From Desulfonatronospira sp964577315 (lineage in GTDB: Bacteria; Desulfobacterota; Desulfovibrionia; Desulfovibrionales; Desulfonatronovibrionaceae): a stretch of DNA of 23,408 nucleotides. Under the pieces are notes generated by a model. That model searched no databases. It worked only from the letters and a program-made list of their open reading frames with translations, and was not told where the DNA came from. Of the stretch, positions 15,367 to 23,401 are shown piece after piece. The stretch lies in the NCBI GenBank assembly GCA_964577315.1, contig CAZNYT010000031.1, positions 1 to 23,408 of the forward strand, given 5' to 3'. Made by a program: the position numbers and the translations under genes. Positions within the stretch are counted from its first letter, which is position 1. The number at the start of each line of letters is the position of its first letter.

Positions 15367-16659
15367 ATGGAAGTATTTGATAATCAGGAACTGCTCACCA
15401 GGAAGGAACTGGAGGATTTGCAAGCCATCCGCCTGCAAAACATCGTATATCAGGCTACTTCCTCCCCTTTCTACAGAGACCGTCTGACCAGAGCCAACCT
15501 TCGGGTCTCGGAGATTAAGCATCCCCAAGACGTTGCCAGGCTCCCGTTTACCACCAAGGAGGATTTGCGGGAGCAGTACCCATTCGGGCTTTTATCCCTG
15601 CCCAAGAGCCAGATGGTCAGGCTGCACGCCTCATCCGGCACCACCGGCGCTTCCACGGTAATCGTGCATACCCTAAACGACATAAATACCTGGTCGGATT
15701 TGGTGGCCAGATCCATGCACGCCGCTGGGGTGAGACCCTGGGATATTTTCCAGAACATAAGCGGCTACGGGCTTTTTACCGGGGGACTGGGGATACATTA
15801 CGGTGCCGAGAGGCTTGGCTGCCTTACCATCCCGGCCGGGACCGGCAACAGCAAGCGCCAAATCAAGATGATGCAGGATTTCAAGGTTTCTGTAGCCCAT
15901 ATTATTCCCTCCTATGCCCTGCATCTGAGCTCTGTGTTCCGTGAAATGGATCTGGACCCCAAGGACTTGGATCTTCGCATCATGCTTATCGGGGCGGAGC
16001 CACATTCAGAGGAGATCCGGACCCGGATACAGGAAATTTATGGGGTCCATGCCTATAACTCTTACGGGCTCTCGGAAATGAATGGACCCGGGGTAGCATT
16101 TGAGTGCGAATATCAAAACGGCATGCATCTCTGGGAGGATGCCTTCTTACCCGAGATAGTGGACCCCGAAACTTTGGAGCCCGTACCTGAAGGCGAAACC
16201 GGGGAACTGGTCCTTACCACCTTGTGTCGAGAGGGCATGCCCATCCTGCGCTACAGAACTCGGGATCTTACCAGATTCATTCCCGGAGAATGTCCCTGCG
16301 GGCGCGGACACCGCAGGATAGATCGCATTGCCGGCCGTTCCGACGACATGATGGTGATAAAAGGGGTGAACGTTTTCCCCATGCAGGTGGAAAAGATCCT
16401 CATGTCCATCCCGGAAGTGGGTCAAAACTACCTGATTGAGCTGGAACGGGAAGGTTTCCTGGACCAGATGCGCATCAAGGTGGAGATCCGGGATGAGTAT
16501 TTTGTGGAGGATATGCGCGAGTTGCAGAGGTTGCAGCAAAAAATCGCCAGCATGATCAGCGAGGAGATACTTATCAATCCCAGGATTGACCTAGTGGAGC
16601 ACAATTCCCTGCCCAATTCCCAGGGCAAAGCGGTCCGGGTGGTGGATAAGAGAGACTAG
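15367..16659 (+). CDS. paaK: phenylacetate-CoA ligase family enzyme (PaaK-like)
   Basis: The 430-residue member of the adenylate-forming superfamily has SSGTTG (89-94) as its phosphate loop, YGLSEMNGPGVAFEC near the acyl-adenylate site, and YRTRDLTRFIPGECPCGR with the C-terminal hinge and lid domain (GRSDDMMVIKGVNVFPMQVE). It activates an aryl-acetate or related acid to its CoA thioester. In anaerobes of this group homologues are common and may act on indolyl- or phenylacetate from amino-acid breakdown; the substrate here is not proven. It starts 9 nt after the dnaB stop and is followed 34 nt later by purE. Confidence 0.9.
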   Translation: MEVFDNQELLTRKELEDLQAIRLQNIVYQATSSPFYRDRLTRANLRVSEIKHPQDVARLPFTTKEDLREQYPFGLLSLPKSQMVRLHASSGTTGASTVIVHTLNDINTWSDLVARSMHAAGVRPWDIFQNISGYGLFTGGLGIHYGAERLGCLTIPAGTGNSKRQIKMMQDFKVSVAHIIPSYALHLSSVFREMDLDPKDLDLRIMLIGAEPHSEEIRTRIQEIYGVHAYNSYGLSEMNGPGVAFECEYQNGMHLWEDAFLPEIVDPETLEPVPEGETGELVLTTLCREGMPILRYRTRDLTRFIPGECPCGRGHRRIDRIAGRSDDMMVIKGVNVFPMQVEKILMSIPEVGQNYLIELEREGFLDQMRIKVEIRDEYFVEDMRELQRLQQKIASMISEEILINPRIDLVEHNSLPNSQGKAVRVVDKRD

Positions 16660-16693
16660 ACAACCCTTAAAACTCTTTAAAAGGAGTGATTTC

Positions 16694-17176
16694 ATGACCC
16701 AAGTGGCGATCTTCATGGGCAGCAAATCCGACGTGGATCAGGTTAAGCCCTGCACGGATATCTTGAAGGAACTCGATATAGAACATTTCGCTACCATAAC
16801 CTCGGCTCACCGCACACCTCAGCGCACCAGGGAATTGGTTCAGGACATGGAATCCAAGGGCTGCAAAGTGTTCATCTGCGCGGCCGGGATGGCTGCTCAC
16901 CTGGCCGGAGCAGTGGCGGCCCAGACCATAAGGCCGGTCCTAGGGATTCCCTTGGCAGCCTCCAGCCTGAGCGGCTGGGATGCTCTCCTGGCAACCGTCC
17001 AGATGCCCCCCGGCTTTCCTGTGGGCACTGTGGCCCTGGACAAGGCCGGAGCCAGAAATGCCGCCTGGATGGCAGCCCAGATCCTGGCAGTGGAAGACGA
17101 GAATCTGGCCGCAAAAATCCGTGATTCCCGGGAAAGAATGGCCCGAGACGTGGAAAAGGCCGCCCGGGAGATTTAG
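16694..17176 (+). CDS. purE: N5-carboxyaminoimidazole ribonucleotide mutase, class I PurE
   Basis: The 160-residue protein shows the PurE signature: IFMGSKSDVDQVKPC, ITSAHRTPQRT with the catalytic His, FICAAGMAAHLAGAVAAQT and SLSGWDALLATVQMPPGFPVGTVALDK. Class I enzymes rearrange N5-CAIR to CAIR in de novo purine synthesis and normally need PurK, which is not in this window. AAAAGGAG lies 7 nt before the ATG. It ends the operon; repeat copy 3 starts 4 nt after its stop, and purD converges from the other side. Confidence 0.96.
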   Translation: MTQVAIFMGSKSDVDQVKPCTDILKELDIEHFATITSAHRTPQRTRELVQDMESKGCKVFICAAGMAAHLAGAVAAQTIRPVLGIPLAASSLSGWDALLATVQMPPGFPVGTVALDKAGARNAAWMAAQILAVEDENLAAKIRDSRERMARDVEKAAREI

Positions 17177-17180
17177 CTGG

Positions 17181-17460
17181 GCAACTAGCAATTCACCATG
17201 TTTTATCCAATCTATTCACCGGATCTTTTTGCGTGCATTTGCCGGGAGGCTCACCGGTTTTCTTGGCGAGGATTATGGGGGAAACCGGACCGCACAGAGG
17301 GTACTGAATAGGATTTAAGCAAAAGCCTCTATTTTGCACCTATCTTGATAAGATGCATATAGCTAAGAGTCCGGTGGGGGCAGGAATGCCCCAGTAAGCC
17401 GAGCCTAGAAAAGCGCGAGCCGGGAGGCACGGCACGCAAAAAGATTTGGTGAATAGTCAC
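17181..17460 (+). ncRNA. structured repeat element, copy 3
   Basis: This 280-nt element lies between the convergent purE and purD genes and leaves only 4 and 5 nt on either side before their stop codons. The closing stem runs from TATTCACCGGATC (17213) to GATTTGGTGAATA (ending 17455), with only G-U wobbles. The ATGGGGG hairpin has GGATT/AAACC, an A-A mismatch in place of the C-G of the other copies. The GGAA hairpin has one mismatch (CCCCA). The variable hairpin folds as TATC-TT-GATA. It may act as a terminator for both genes. Confidence 0.8.
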
Positions 17461-17465
17461 GGCAA

Positions 17466-18737
17466 CTATTCCTCCAGGCCTTTTCGCCCGATATCCCGGC
17501 GGTAATATATACCCTGAAAATGGATCTTGTCCACCGCCCGGTAACAGCGTTCTATGGCCTGCTCCAGATCCTCTCCCAGAGCAGTAACTCCGAGCACTCT
17601 TCCGCCATCGGTTACCAACTGGCCGTCCTGATACCGGGTACCGGCATGAAAAACCTGGACGTTGGGATCCTCTTCCGCTGCATGGATGCCGGTTATTTCA
17701 TAGCCTTTGGTATATTTTCGCGGATAGCCGGCAGAGGCCAAGACCACGCACACTGAAGCCAGGTTATTGATTTTTAGCTCAGTCTCCCCTGCCCGGCCCT
17801 GAACACAAGCCTGGATCAACTCCAATAGATCCGAGTCCAGGCGCATCATCAAGGGCTGACATTCCGGGTCCCCGAAGCGAACGTTGTATTCCAACACCCT
17901 GGGGCCTTCCGATGTAATGATCAGCCCTGCGTAAAGCACTCCCTGGAAAGGCTGCAACATTTGCTCCAGGTGTTGTACTATGGGCTTTATCACCAAGTCC
18001 GCTGTTTCGAGATACTTATCCTGGGGAAGCACCGGAGCCGGGCTATAAGCCCCCATCCCACCAGTATTTGGACCGGTGTCGCTTTCACCGATGCGCTTGT
18101 AGTCCTGGGACGAGGGCAAAAGTACATAGCTATGTCCATCGCACAAGGCCAAGAACGAAACTTCCTCTCCGCTCAGGGTCTCCTCGATAACCACACGGTT
18201 ACCGGCGCTGCCAAAAACCTGCTTCTCCAGCATATCGTTCAGGACTTCCCGGGCCTCCTCCAAATCTGAAGCCACAACTACCCCCTTGCCTTCAGCCAAA
18301 CCGTCCGCCTTGATAACAATCGGAAACTCCCGGGTCTTTACGTAGTTCACAGCCTGTTCATAGTCTTCAAACACCTTATAGCTGGCAGTGGGAACTTCAG
18401 CCTCGCTCATCAGGGACTTGGCAAAGGCCTTGCTTCCTTCGAGCTGGGCCGCGTAGGTTCCGGGGCCGAAACAGGCGATTCCTTCCTTGTCCAAGGCATC
18501 CCCAAGTCCCAGAACCAAAGGCAGCTCCGGACCCACCACTACCAGGTCTACTTTCCTGTCCTTAGCCAACTGGACAAGCCCCGGTATATCATCGGCACTT
18601 ACCGGAACATTTTCCCCTTCCCGAGAAGTTCCCCCGTTGCCCGGGGCGATGAAAAGCCTATCCAGCTTGGGGCTTTGCCCGATTTTCCAGGCCAGGGCGT
18701 GTTCACGCCCGCCTGAACCCACTATAAGTACCCGCAT
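17466..18737 (-). CDS. purD: phosphoribosylamine-glycine ligase
   Basis: PurD (GAR synthetase) joins 5-phosphoribosylamine and glycine with ATP in purine synthesis. The protein of 423 residues starts MRVLIVGSGGREHALAWKIG, the typical N-terminus, then has the ATP-grasp core (ADGLAEGKGVVVA, RVVIEETLSGEEVSFLALCDG, TGPNTGGMGAYSPAPV) and EYNVRFGDPECQPLMMRL with the metal-binding Glu and Asn. I start at ATG 18737 because AGGAG lies 5 nt upstream; a GTG two codons earlier would overlap that site. It is convergent with purE, with repeat copy 3 filling the gap, and follows mutL and copy 4 on the same strand. Confidence 0.97.
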   Translation of the reverse strand: MRVLIVGSGGREHALAWKIGQSPKLDRLFIAPGNGGTSREGENVPVSADDIPGLVQLAKDRKVDLVVVGPELPLVLGLGDALDKEGIACFGPGTYAAQLEGSKAFAKSLMSEAEVPTASYKVFEDYEQAVNYVKTREFPIVIKADGLAEGKGVVVASDLEEAREVLNDMLEKQVFGSAGNRVVIEETLSGEEVSFLALCDGHSYVLLPSSQDYKRIGESDTGPNTGGMGAYSPAPVLPQDKYLETADLVIKPIVQHLEQMLQPFQGVLYAGLIITSEGPRVLEYNVRFGDPECQPLMMRLDSDLLELIQACVQGRAGETELKINNLASVCVVLASAGYPRKYTKGYEITGIHAAEEDPNVQVFHAGTRYQDGQLVTDGGRVLGVTALGEDLEQAIERCYRAVDKIHFQGIYYRRDIGRKGLEE

Positions 18738-18780
18738 ATACACTCCTTGCCTTGAATATTTGATGCACCGTGATAAAAAG

Positions 18781-19057
18781 GCAACTATTCACCATGTTTT
18801 ATCCAAACTATTCACGAGATCTTTTTGCGTGTTTTTCGCCGGGAGGCTCACCGGTTTTCTTGGCGAGGCTTATGGGGGAAGCCGGACCGCACCAAAAGCA
18901 CGGAATAAGAATAAAGCAAAAGCCTTTATTTTGCACCTAACTTAATAAGGTGCACATAGCTAAGAGTCCGGTGGGGGCAGGAATGCCCCCGTAAGCCGAG
19001 CCTAGAAAAACGCGAGCCGGGAGGCACGACACGCAAAAAGATCTTGTGAATAGTTCC
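18781..19057 (+). ncRNA. structured repeat element, copy 4
   Basis: This element of about 277 nt lies between the mutL stop and the purD start, antisense to both genes. The leader reads GCAACTATTCACCATGTTTT then ATCCAAACTATTCAC. Its closing stem differs from other copies on both strands: CACGAGATC opposite GATCTTGTG, and GCGTGT opposite ACACGC. Every changed position still pairs. The variable hairpin is the cleanest of the four, GCACCT-AACTTAATA-AGGTGC. The GGAA hairpin is perfect. Confidence 0.82.
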
Positions 19058-19085
19058 ATAAAAAGAAACTTTTTTGCAGCCTGTT

Positions 19086-20858
19086 TTACCTGCGCTTGAA
19101 TAGCCTCTCCAATTCCCTGCTTCCCAAATCCAGGCAAATGGGACGGCCGTGGGGACAAAAATTCATGTTCTCGCAATGCATAAGTTTTTTGGCCAGCTCC
19201 GTTGCTTCATCAGGAGTCAGGGCCTGACCGGCCTTGATGGCCGTACTACAGGCGAGCATGATCAACATGGAATCCAGGTCTGTGCTCTTTTCACCCAATA
19301 TGGACCGCAGCGCCTCCATACCTTCCCGGGACGGAAGAAAATCCGGAAGCCCCAGAATATCCAGATGGCTTTCATCCCTTAGCTCCAGAATAAAGCCCAA
19401 AGACCTAAGAGACATCCAGACATCCTCCAGGACCTTTTTTTCCGCCGGATGCAGGCTCATTTGGACCGGGACCGCCAGTCTTCTGCTCTGGATACTTTTT
19501 TGTTCCTGTTTGGTCTGCTCAAAAAGGATCCGCTCATGGGCCCCGTGCTGATCAATGAGCAGCAACCGCCCATCGGGTTTCATAAACAAGAGATAGGTGC
19601 CTTGCACCTGACCCAGGTAGTTAAACCCCCATCCCTGCTCCAGGGAAGACATCTGTCCCTTTTCCGAGAATCCGGCTCCTTCAGGCTGAGGGCCCTGGAC
19701 ATATTCCTGCTCCCTGGGAATGCTCTCCTGAACCAAGGGCATCTCAGGCCGGGTTTCAGTAAGGCTCTTACCCCGGCCGTATCCCTCGCCCCGGGATGCA
19801 ACACCTGCCCCAAAATCTTGTCCGGAAAAATCGAGAGTCCCGGATACAAATTGCTCTGCCCCCTCTTTCGCCCCGGCTTCAAAAATCTGGCTTACCGCCC
19901 GGACGATCAGGGGAAAAATGTATTTTTCGCTCTTGAACCTTACTTCGGACTTGGCAGGATGAACGTTTACATCCACTTCTTCCGGAGGAACTTCCAGAAA
20001 CAGGATCGCCTGGGGATATTCCCGGGACAAAAGCCTGCCCTGATAGGCCTGCCTCAGGGATGAGATAAGCATTTTATCCTTGACTGCCCTGGTGTTGACA
20101 TAAAAATACATCCTCTCGCCTCTGGCCTGGGCGTTGTCCGGGGTAGAAGCCAAGCCATAAACCTTGAATCCGGACTGCTCCAGGTGAAACTCCCTGAGCC
20201 CTTGACAGATCTGCTCCGGCCAAATCTTATGCAGCCTATCCAACAGGGTTTCATCCCGGTAAAAACGGTACACGGTACGATTATCAACCACCAGTTCCAT
20301 GTCAACATCCAAATGGGCAAGGGCGGTGCGTACGAAACTCTCCACGCACCTTTTGCTCTCAGTGCTTTGGGTTTTCAAGAACTTGAGCCGGGCCGGGATA
20401 TTGGCCAGTAGGTTCTGGACCCTGACCCTGGTCCCGGGACTCATGGCCACAGGTCCCTGATCCAGGGTCTCCCCGTACAGCATCTCCAAAAAATATCCCT
20501 CGCTTTTATCTGGCTCACAGGAAGCCAGGTAAAGCTGGGATACCGAGGCAATGCTGGGCAGGGCCTCCCCTCTGAAGCCCAGGCTCTGGACCTGGAGCAG
20601 GTCCTGGAGACTGAAAATCTTACTGGTAGCATGCCTGGTCACTGCCAGGGACATATCCGCAGGATCCATCCCGGAGCCATTGTCTATCACCTCCACCAGG
20701 GCCTGTCCGCCTTGTTCCACGCGCACCCGTACATTACTGGCCCCGGCATCCAAGCTGTTCTCCAGAAGCTCCTTCACCACGCTGGCCGGTCTTTCCACTA
20801 CCTCCCCGGCAGCGATCTGGTTCTGAAGCCCGGAAGAAAGGATCTTAATTCTGTTCAC
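19086..20858 (-). CDS. mutL: DNA mismatch repair protein MutL
   Basis: The 590-residue MutL has the GHKL ATPase N-terminus: IAAGEVVERPASVVKELLEN, DNGSGM, TRHATSKI and GFRGEALPSIASVSQL. A low-complexity linker (about 335-400) joins it to the dimerisation/endonuclease domain. The endonuclease motif is DQHGAHERILFE from Asp436, with Gly in place of the usual Ala, and the C-terminal metal site FCPHGRP has Cys568 and His570. It is therefore probably a nicking MutL, as in bacteria without MutH. It starts at GTG 20858, only 3 nt after the lptD stop, so translation is probably coupled. Confidence 0.96.
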   Translation of the reverse strand: MNRIKILSSGLQNQIAAGEVVERPASVVKELLENSLDAGASNVRVRVEQGGQALVEVIDNGSGMDPADMSLAVTRHATSKIFSLQDLLQVQSLGFRGEALPSIASVSQLYLASCEPDKSEGYFLEMLYGETLDQGPVAMSPGTRVRVQNLLANIPARLKFLKTQSTESKRCVESFVRTALAHLDVDMELVVDNRTVYRFYRDETLLDRLHKIWPEQICQGLREFHLEQSGFKVYGLASTPDNAQARGERMYFYVNTRAVKDKMLISSLRQAYQGRLLSREYPQAILFLEVPPEEVDVNVHPAKSEVRFKSEKYIFPLIVRAVSQIFEAGAKEGAEQFVSGTLDFSGQDFGAGVASRGEGYGRGKSLTETRPEMPLVQESIPREQEYVQGPQPEGAGFSEKGQMSSLEQGWGFNYLGQVQGTYLLFMKPDGRLLLIDQHGAHERILFEQTKQEQKSIQSRRLAVPVQMSLHPAEKKVLEDVWMSLRSLGFILELRDESHLDILGLPDFLPSREGMEALRSILGEKSTDLDSMLIMLACSTAIKAGQALTPDEATELAKKLMHCENMNFCPHGRPICLDLGSRELERLFKRR

Positions 20859-20861
20859 CTA

Positions 20862-23087
20862 CTAAAACCCCCAAGAACCCAAGTTCAAAAGATGGATCTG
20901 GAACTCGAAGCTGTAATCGTAATCTGTATCCTTGGCAATAAATTCCAAATCATAGCACTGGTGCTCGTATCTAATTCCCAGCCTTCTTTCCAAGTCCACA
21001 TTCTCCTCCAAATCTCTTTTATAGGTAAGGTCAAAGCCCCAATTGGAGATGAAATCCATCTCAGTACCCAGCTCCAGAATATTGTGATCATCCCTGCGGT
21101 AATCCAGTTCGAACCAGGTTTCTATATTATCCGGCCAAGTCAGGGTCAGGGTATGCTCGTGCCGGTTTATCTCATCCACGTCATGAGAATACCAGGTCTT
21201 GTTCTCGAAAGTAAGATACTGATTGGGGTCCACTGTGCTCTCGGCCAAAAAATCCTCGAACTCATCTGTGCGTAGATCATAAGGCTGTTCCAATTTAACT
21301 CGCAAAAAATCTCGGTAGTCGCGCTCCACCTCGGGATCTTCCCTAACGCCACCCACAACTGTCTCGGATCTACGAGTGAACATGTTATCCAAAGTAAATT
21401 TCATCTCCTCCTTGGGAGCAATATCGTCCTGGCCGTCAAAATAGGGATAATCCTCCTGATCCACTTCAGGAATATATTCATATTCTAGCTCCGGAGTAAC
21501 AGTATGCCTAATCCCGGTCCATCTGGACTCCCCCACTTCGCCCCTTACCGGCTCAGGGGGCTCCGCAAGCCGAAACACCCTGAAAAACTCAGTATCCGCC
21601 TCCACTTTTAAATCGTGCATCCCCCTGCTTTGAAAACGGTTTTCAGTATCCTCTCCGGATCCATAATCTTCCCGGTCATCATTATCCTCATGAAAATGAT
21701 CCACGTAATATCCAGTCTGCCTCCAGCCCACCTCAGGGGTCAAAGTTCCAAACCTGCTTTCCAGGGGTAGGCTGAGCTTAGGATGAACATCCATCCTGGT
21801 TCCGGTGGTACCGTGTCTGCGCCAGAAATAAACCGCCTGATTATCCGACTTTAGCCTGAAGGGAGTATCCCCCAGGTGGGTGCGGTACATATCCAGATTG
21901 ATCTCGGGCAATCTTTGTACTGTGGTATTCTCGTCTATATTGTCGGTCTTATATTCCAGGTTATCCGTGTATTCCAGCCTGGTCTCCAGGCCGAACCGGC
22001 TCCATCCGCGGCTGGCACTGAGGATATTTCTCCTAGTAGTGCTATCCTTCTCCCGGATGTCCCTGCCGAACACATCCAAGAACTCGTCCCGGCTACGCCT
22101 GTATCCGGAGGGGCCGGAATCGAACTCCCGGAGGTAATACTGATCCGATACGTAATCTATATCAACCCTGTAGCTCCATTCAGTGGCAGGGTCGTAATGA
22201 TCAAACATCCCCCTTAACCAGTACCGGTCCTGGTTGGTGCGCTCCAAATCGTCGTCCTGGAATCTATCCGGCTGATCCCCTTCTTGGTGGACCTTAGAGT
22301 CCCGCATCCAATCCAAACGCCAAAGTCCCTGGGCGTGTAGCCGAGGGGTATGGCGGTATTCTACCCCGGGCATGAAACCCCGCTGGGAATAAGAGTTGGC
22401 ATAAAAGGTCATGTCCCGCTGATTGTCAATGGCCCAATAATAAGGCAGGTTTATATTAAAGCCGTATTCCGATCCATACCCCATATCCGGAAAGAGGAAT
22501 CCGCTTTGCCGCTCGGTCTTTACCGGGGCTATAGTATAAGGGGAATACATCACAGGATTGTCCCTCACTCTGAACCTAGGATGCCAGAGCCGGGCGTAGC
22601 CATCAACTGTGATCTCCCCCCGGCTGGACTTGATGGACCAGGGCGCTGGCCTGGCGTCACAAGAGGTCATCACCCCCTGTTCAAAGGTATAGGTATGGGG
22701 TCCGGTCTTTTCCAGGTGTTCCCCTGATACGTATACGTTGTCCTCTGCGATAAACACCTGGCCATCCTTGATCCACCCCACATGCTCCTCCAGATTGAGC
22801 TCTGCCTCTTCCCCTTCGATAAAATCCCCTTCAAACCTGGCATCAATATTGCTTTCCAGATAAATCCAGTCAGTATCCAGGTACAGCCTGGCATAATCCG
22901 CCCGAATATAATCCTCTCCGCGCCAGATATGCACATCCCCCGAGGCTTCTGCCCACCCCTGATCTTCATCCACTTCCAAAAGGTCAGCTTCCAACTGCCA
23001 AGGCTCAGCAGCAAGCGTAGGGTCATATCCCTGAAAAAGACCCCAGCAGATAAGCAGGCATAGAACTAGGGCGATCTTGTGTAGCAA
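20862..23087 (-). CDS. lptD: LPS-assembly outer-membrane protein LptD
   Basis: LptD is the outer-membrane barrel that inserts lipopolysaccharide with LptE. The 741-residue protein begins with a signal peptide (cleavage likely after Ala27, TLAA/EPW), then an OstA/LptA-like jellyroll (LEADLLEVDEDQGWAEASGD, GQVFIAEDNVYV) and the beta-barrel (SGFLFPDMGYGSEYGFNINL, NLPYYWAIDNQRDMTFYAN). A conserved Cys is in MTSCDARP and another lies near the C-terminus. The sequence is strongly acidic. The start is TTG 23087, preceded by AAGG at 8 nt; no in-frame ATG is available nearby. It forms an operon with mutL. Confidence 0.95.
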   Translation of the reverse strand: MLHKIALVLCLLICWGLFQGYDPTLAAEPWQLEADLLEVDEDQGWAEASGDVHIWRGEDYIRADYARLYLDTDWIYLESNIDARFEGDFIEGEEAELNLEEHVGWIKDGQVFIAEDNVYVSGEHLEKTGPHTYTFEQGVMTSCDARPAPWSIKSSRGEITVDGYARLWHPRFRVRDNPVMYSPYTIAPVKTERQSGFLFPDMGYGSEYGFNINLPYYWAIDNQRDMTFYANSYSQRGFMPGVEYRHTPRLHAQGLWRLDWMRDSKVHQEGDQPDRFQDDDLERTNQDRYWLRGMFDHYDPATEWSYRVDIDYVSDQYYLREFDSGPSGYRRSRDEFLDVFGRDIREKDSTTRRNILSASRGWSRFGLETRLEYTDNLEYKTDNIDENTTVQRLPEINLDMYRTHLGDTPFRLKSDNQAVYFWRRHGTTGTRMDVHPKLSLPLESRFGTLTPEVGWRQTGYYVDHFHEDNDDREDYGSGEDTENRFQSRGMHDLKVEADTEFFRVFRLAEPPEPVRGEVGESRWTGIRHTVTPELEYEYIPEVDQEDYPYFDGQDDIAPKEEMKFTLDNMFTRRSETVVGGVREDPEVERDYRDFLRVKLEQPYDLRTDEFEDFLAESTVDPNQYLTFENKTWYSHDVDEINRHEHTLTLTWPDNIETWFELDYRRDDHNILELGTEMDFISNWGFDLTYKRDLEENVDLERRLGIRYEHQCYDLEFIAKDTDYDYSFEFQIHLLNLGSWGF

Positions 23088-23123
23088 AGTAACAACCTTG
23101 ACATAGAGATTTTAAGGGTTGAG

Positions 23124-23342
23124 GCGAGCTCTGCGCCCCTGATTCTTAACAATTCCGGGCTTGGGACCCTGTTCTTTAAAAGCTGTGACTTGTGTTTAAA
23201 CTTAATAAGATATAAAAAGATTGAGCAACTATTCATCATGTGGAATTATTCACCACATATTCTACCCAAAATATTCATTGGTCACGTAAAGAAGAAAATA
23301 TCTCACGCCCGGGCCTGCCGGCCCTAGAGGCGCAGAGCTCGC
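23124..23342. repeat. pair of perfect 14-nt inverted repeats 191 nt apart
   Basis: GCGAGCTCTGCGCC at 23124-23137 is the exact reverse complement of GGCGCAGAGCTCGC at 23329-23342. Such a match over 14 nt within 220 nt is unlikely by chance. The enclosed 191 nt contain the solo repeat at 23225. The pair could be the ends of a small mobile element or a long-range RNA stem. Confidence 0.7.
23225..23279 (+). repeat. solo left-end repeat, site E
   Basis: GCAACTATTCATCATGTGGA with a later ATTATTCACC, CTACCCAAAATATTCATTGG matches the two-part leader of the long elements, with an insertion between the parts. No structured core follows. Confidence 0.6.
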
Positions 23343-23370
23343 TGAGAGATTAACAGGAGAAGAATTTAAT

Positions 23371-23401
23371 ATTCATATCCACCGAGCCGGTGTATATGAA
23401 T
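23371..23401. repeat. 31-nt imperfect palindrome
   Basis: ATTCATAT, one unpaired C, CACCG, a 3-nt loop AGC, CGGTG, one unpaired T and ATATGAAT form a hairpin with 13 pairs and one symmetric mismatch. No T-tract follows within the window. It could be an operator or a hairpin. Confidence 0.65.

Noticed and set aside
5846..19057. Repeat elements as a CRISPR array
   Set aside because: The copies are kilobases apart, about 275 nt long and structured; there are no short regularly spaced direct repeats with unique spacers.
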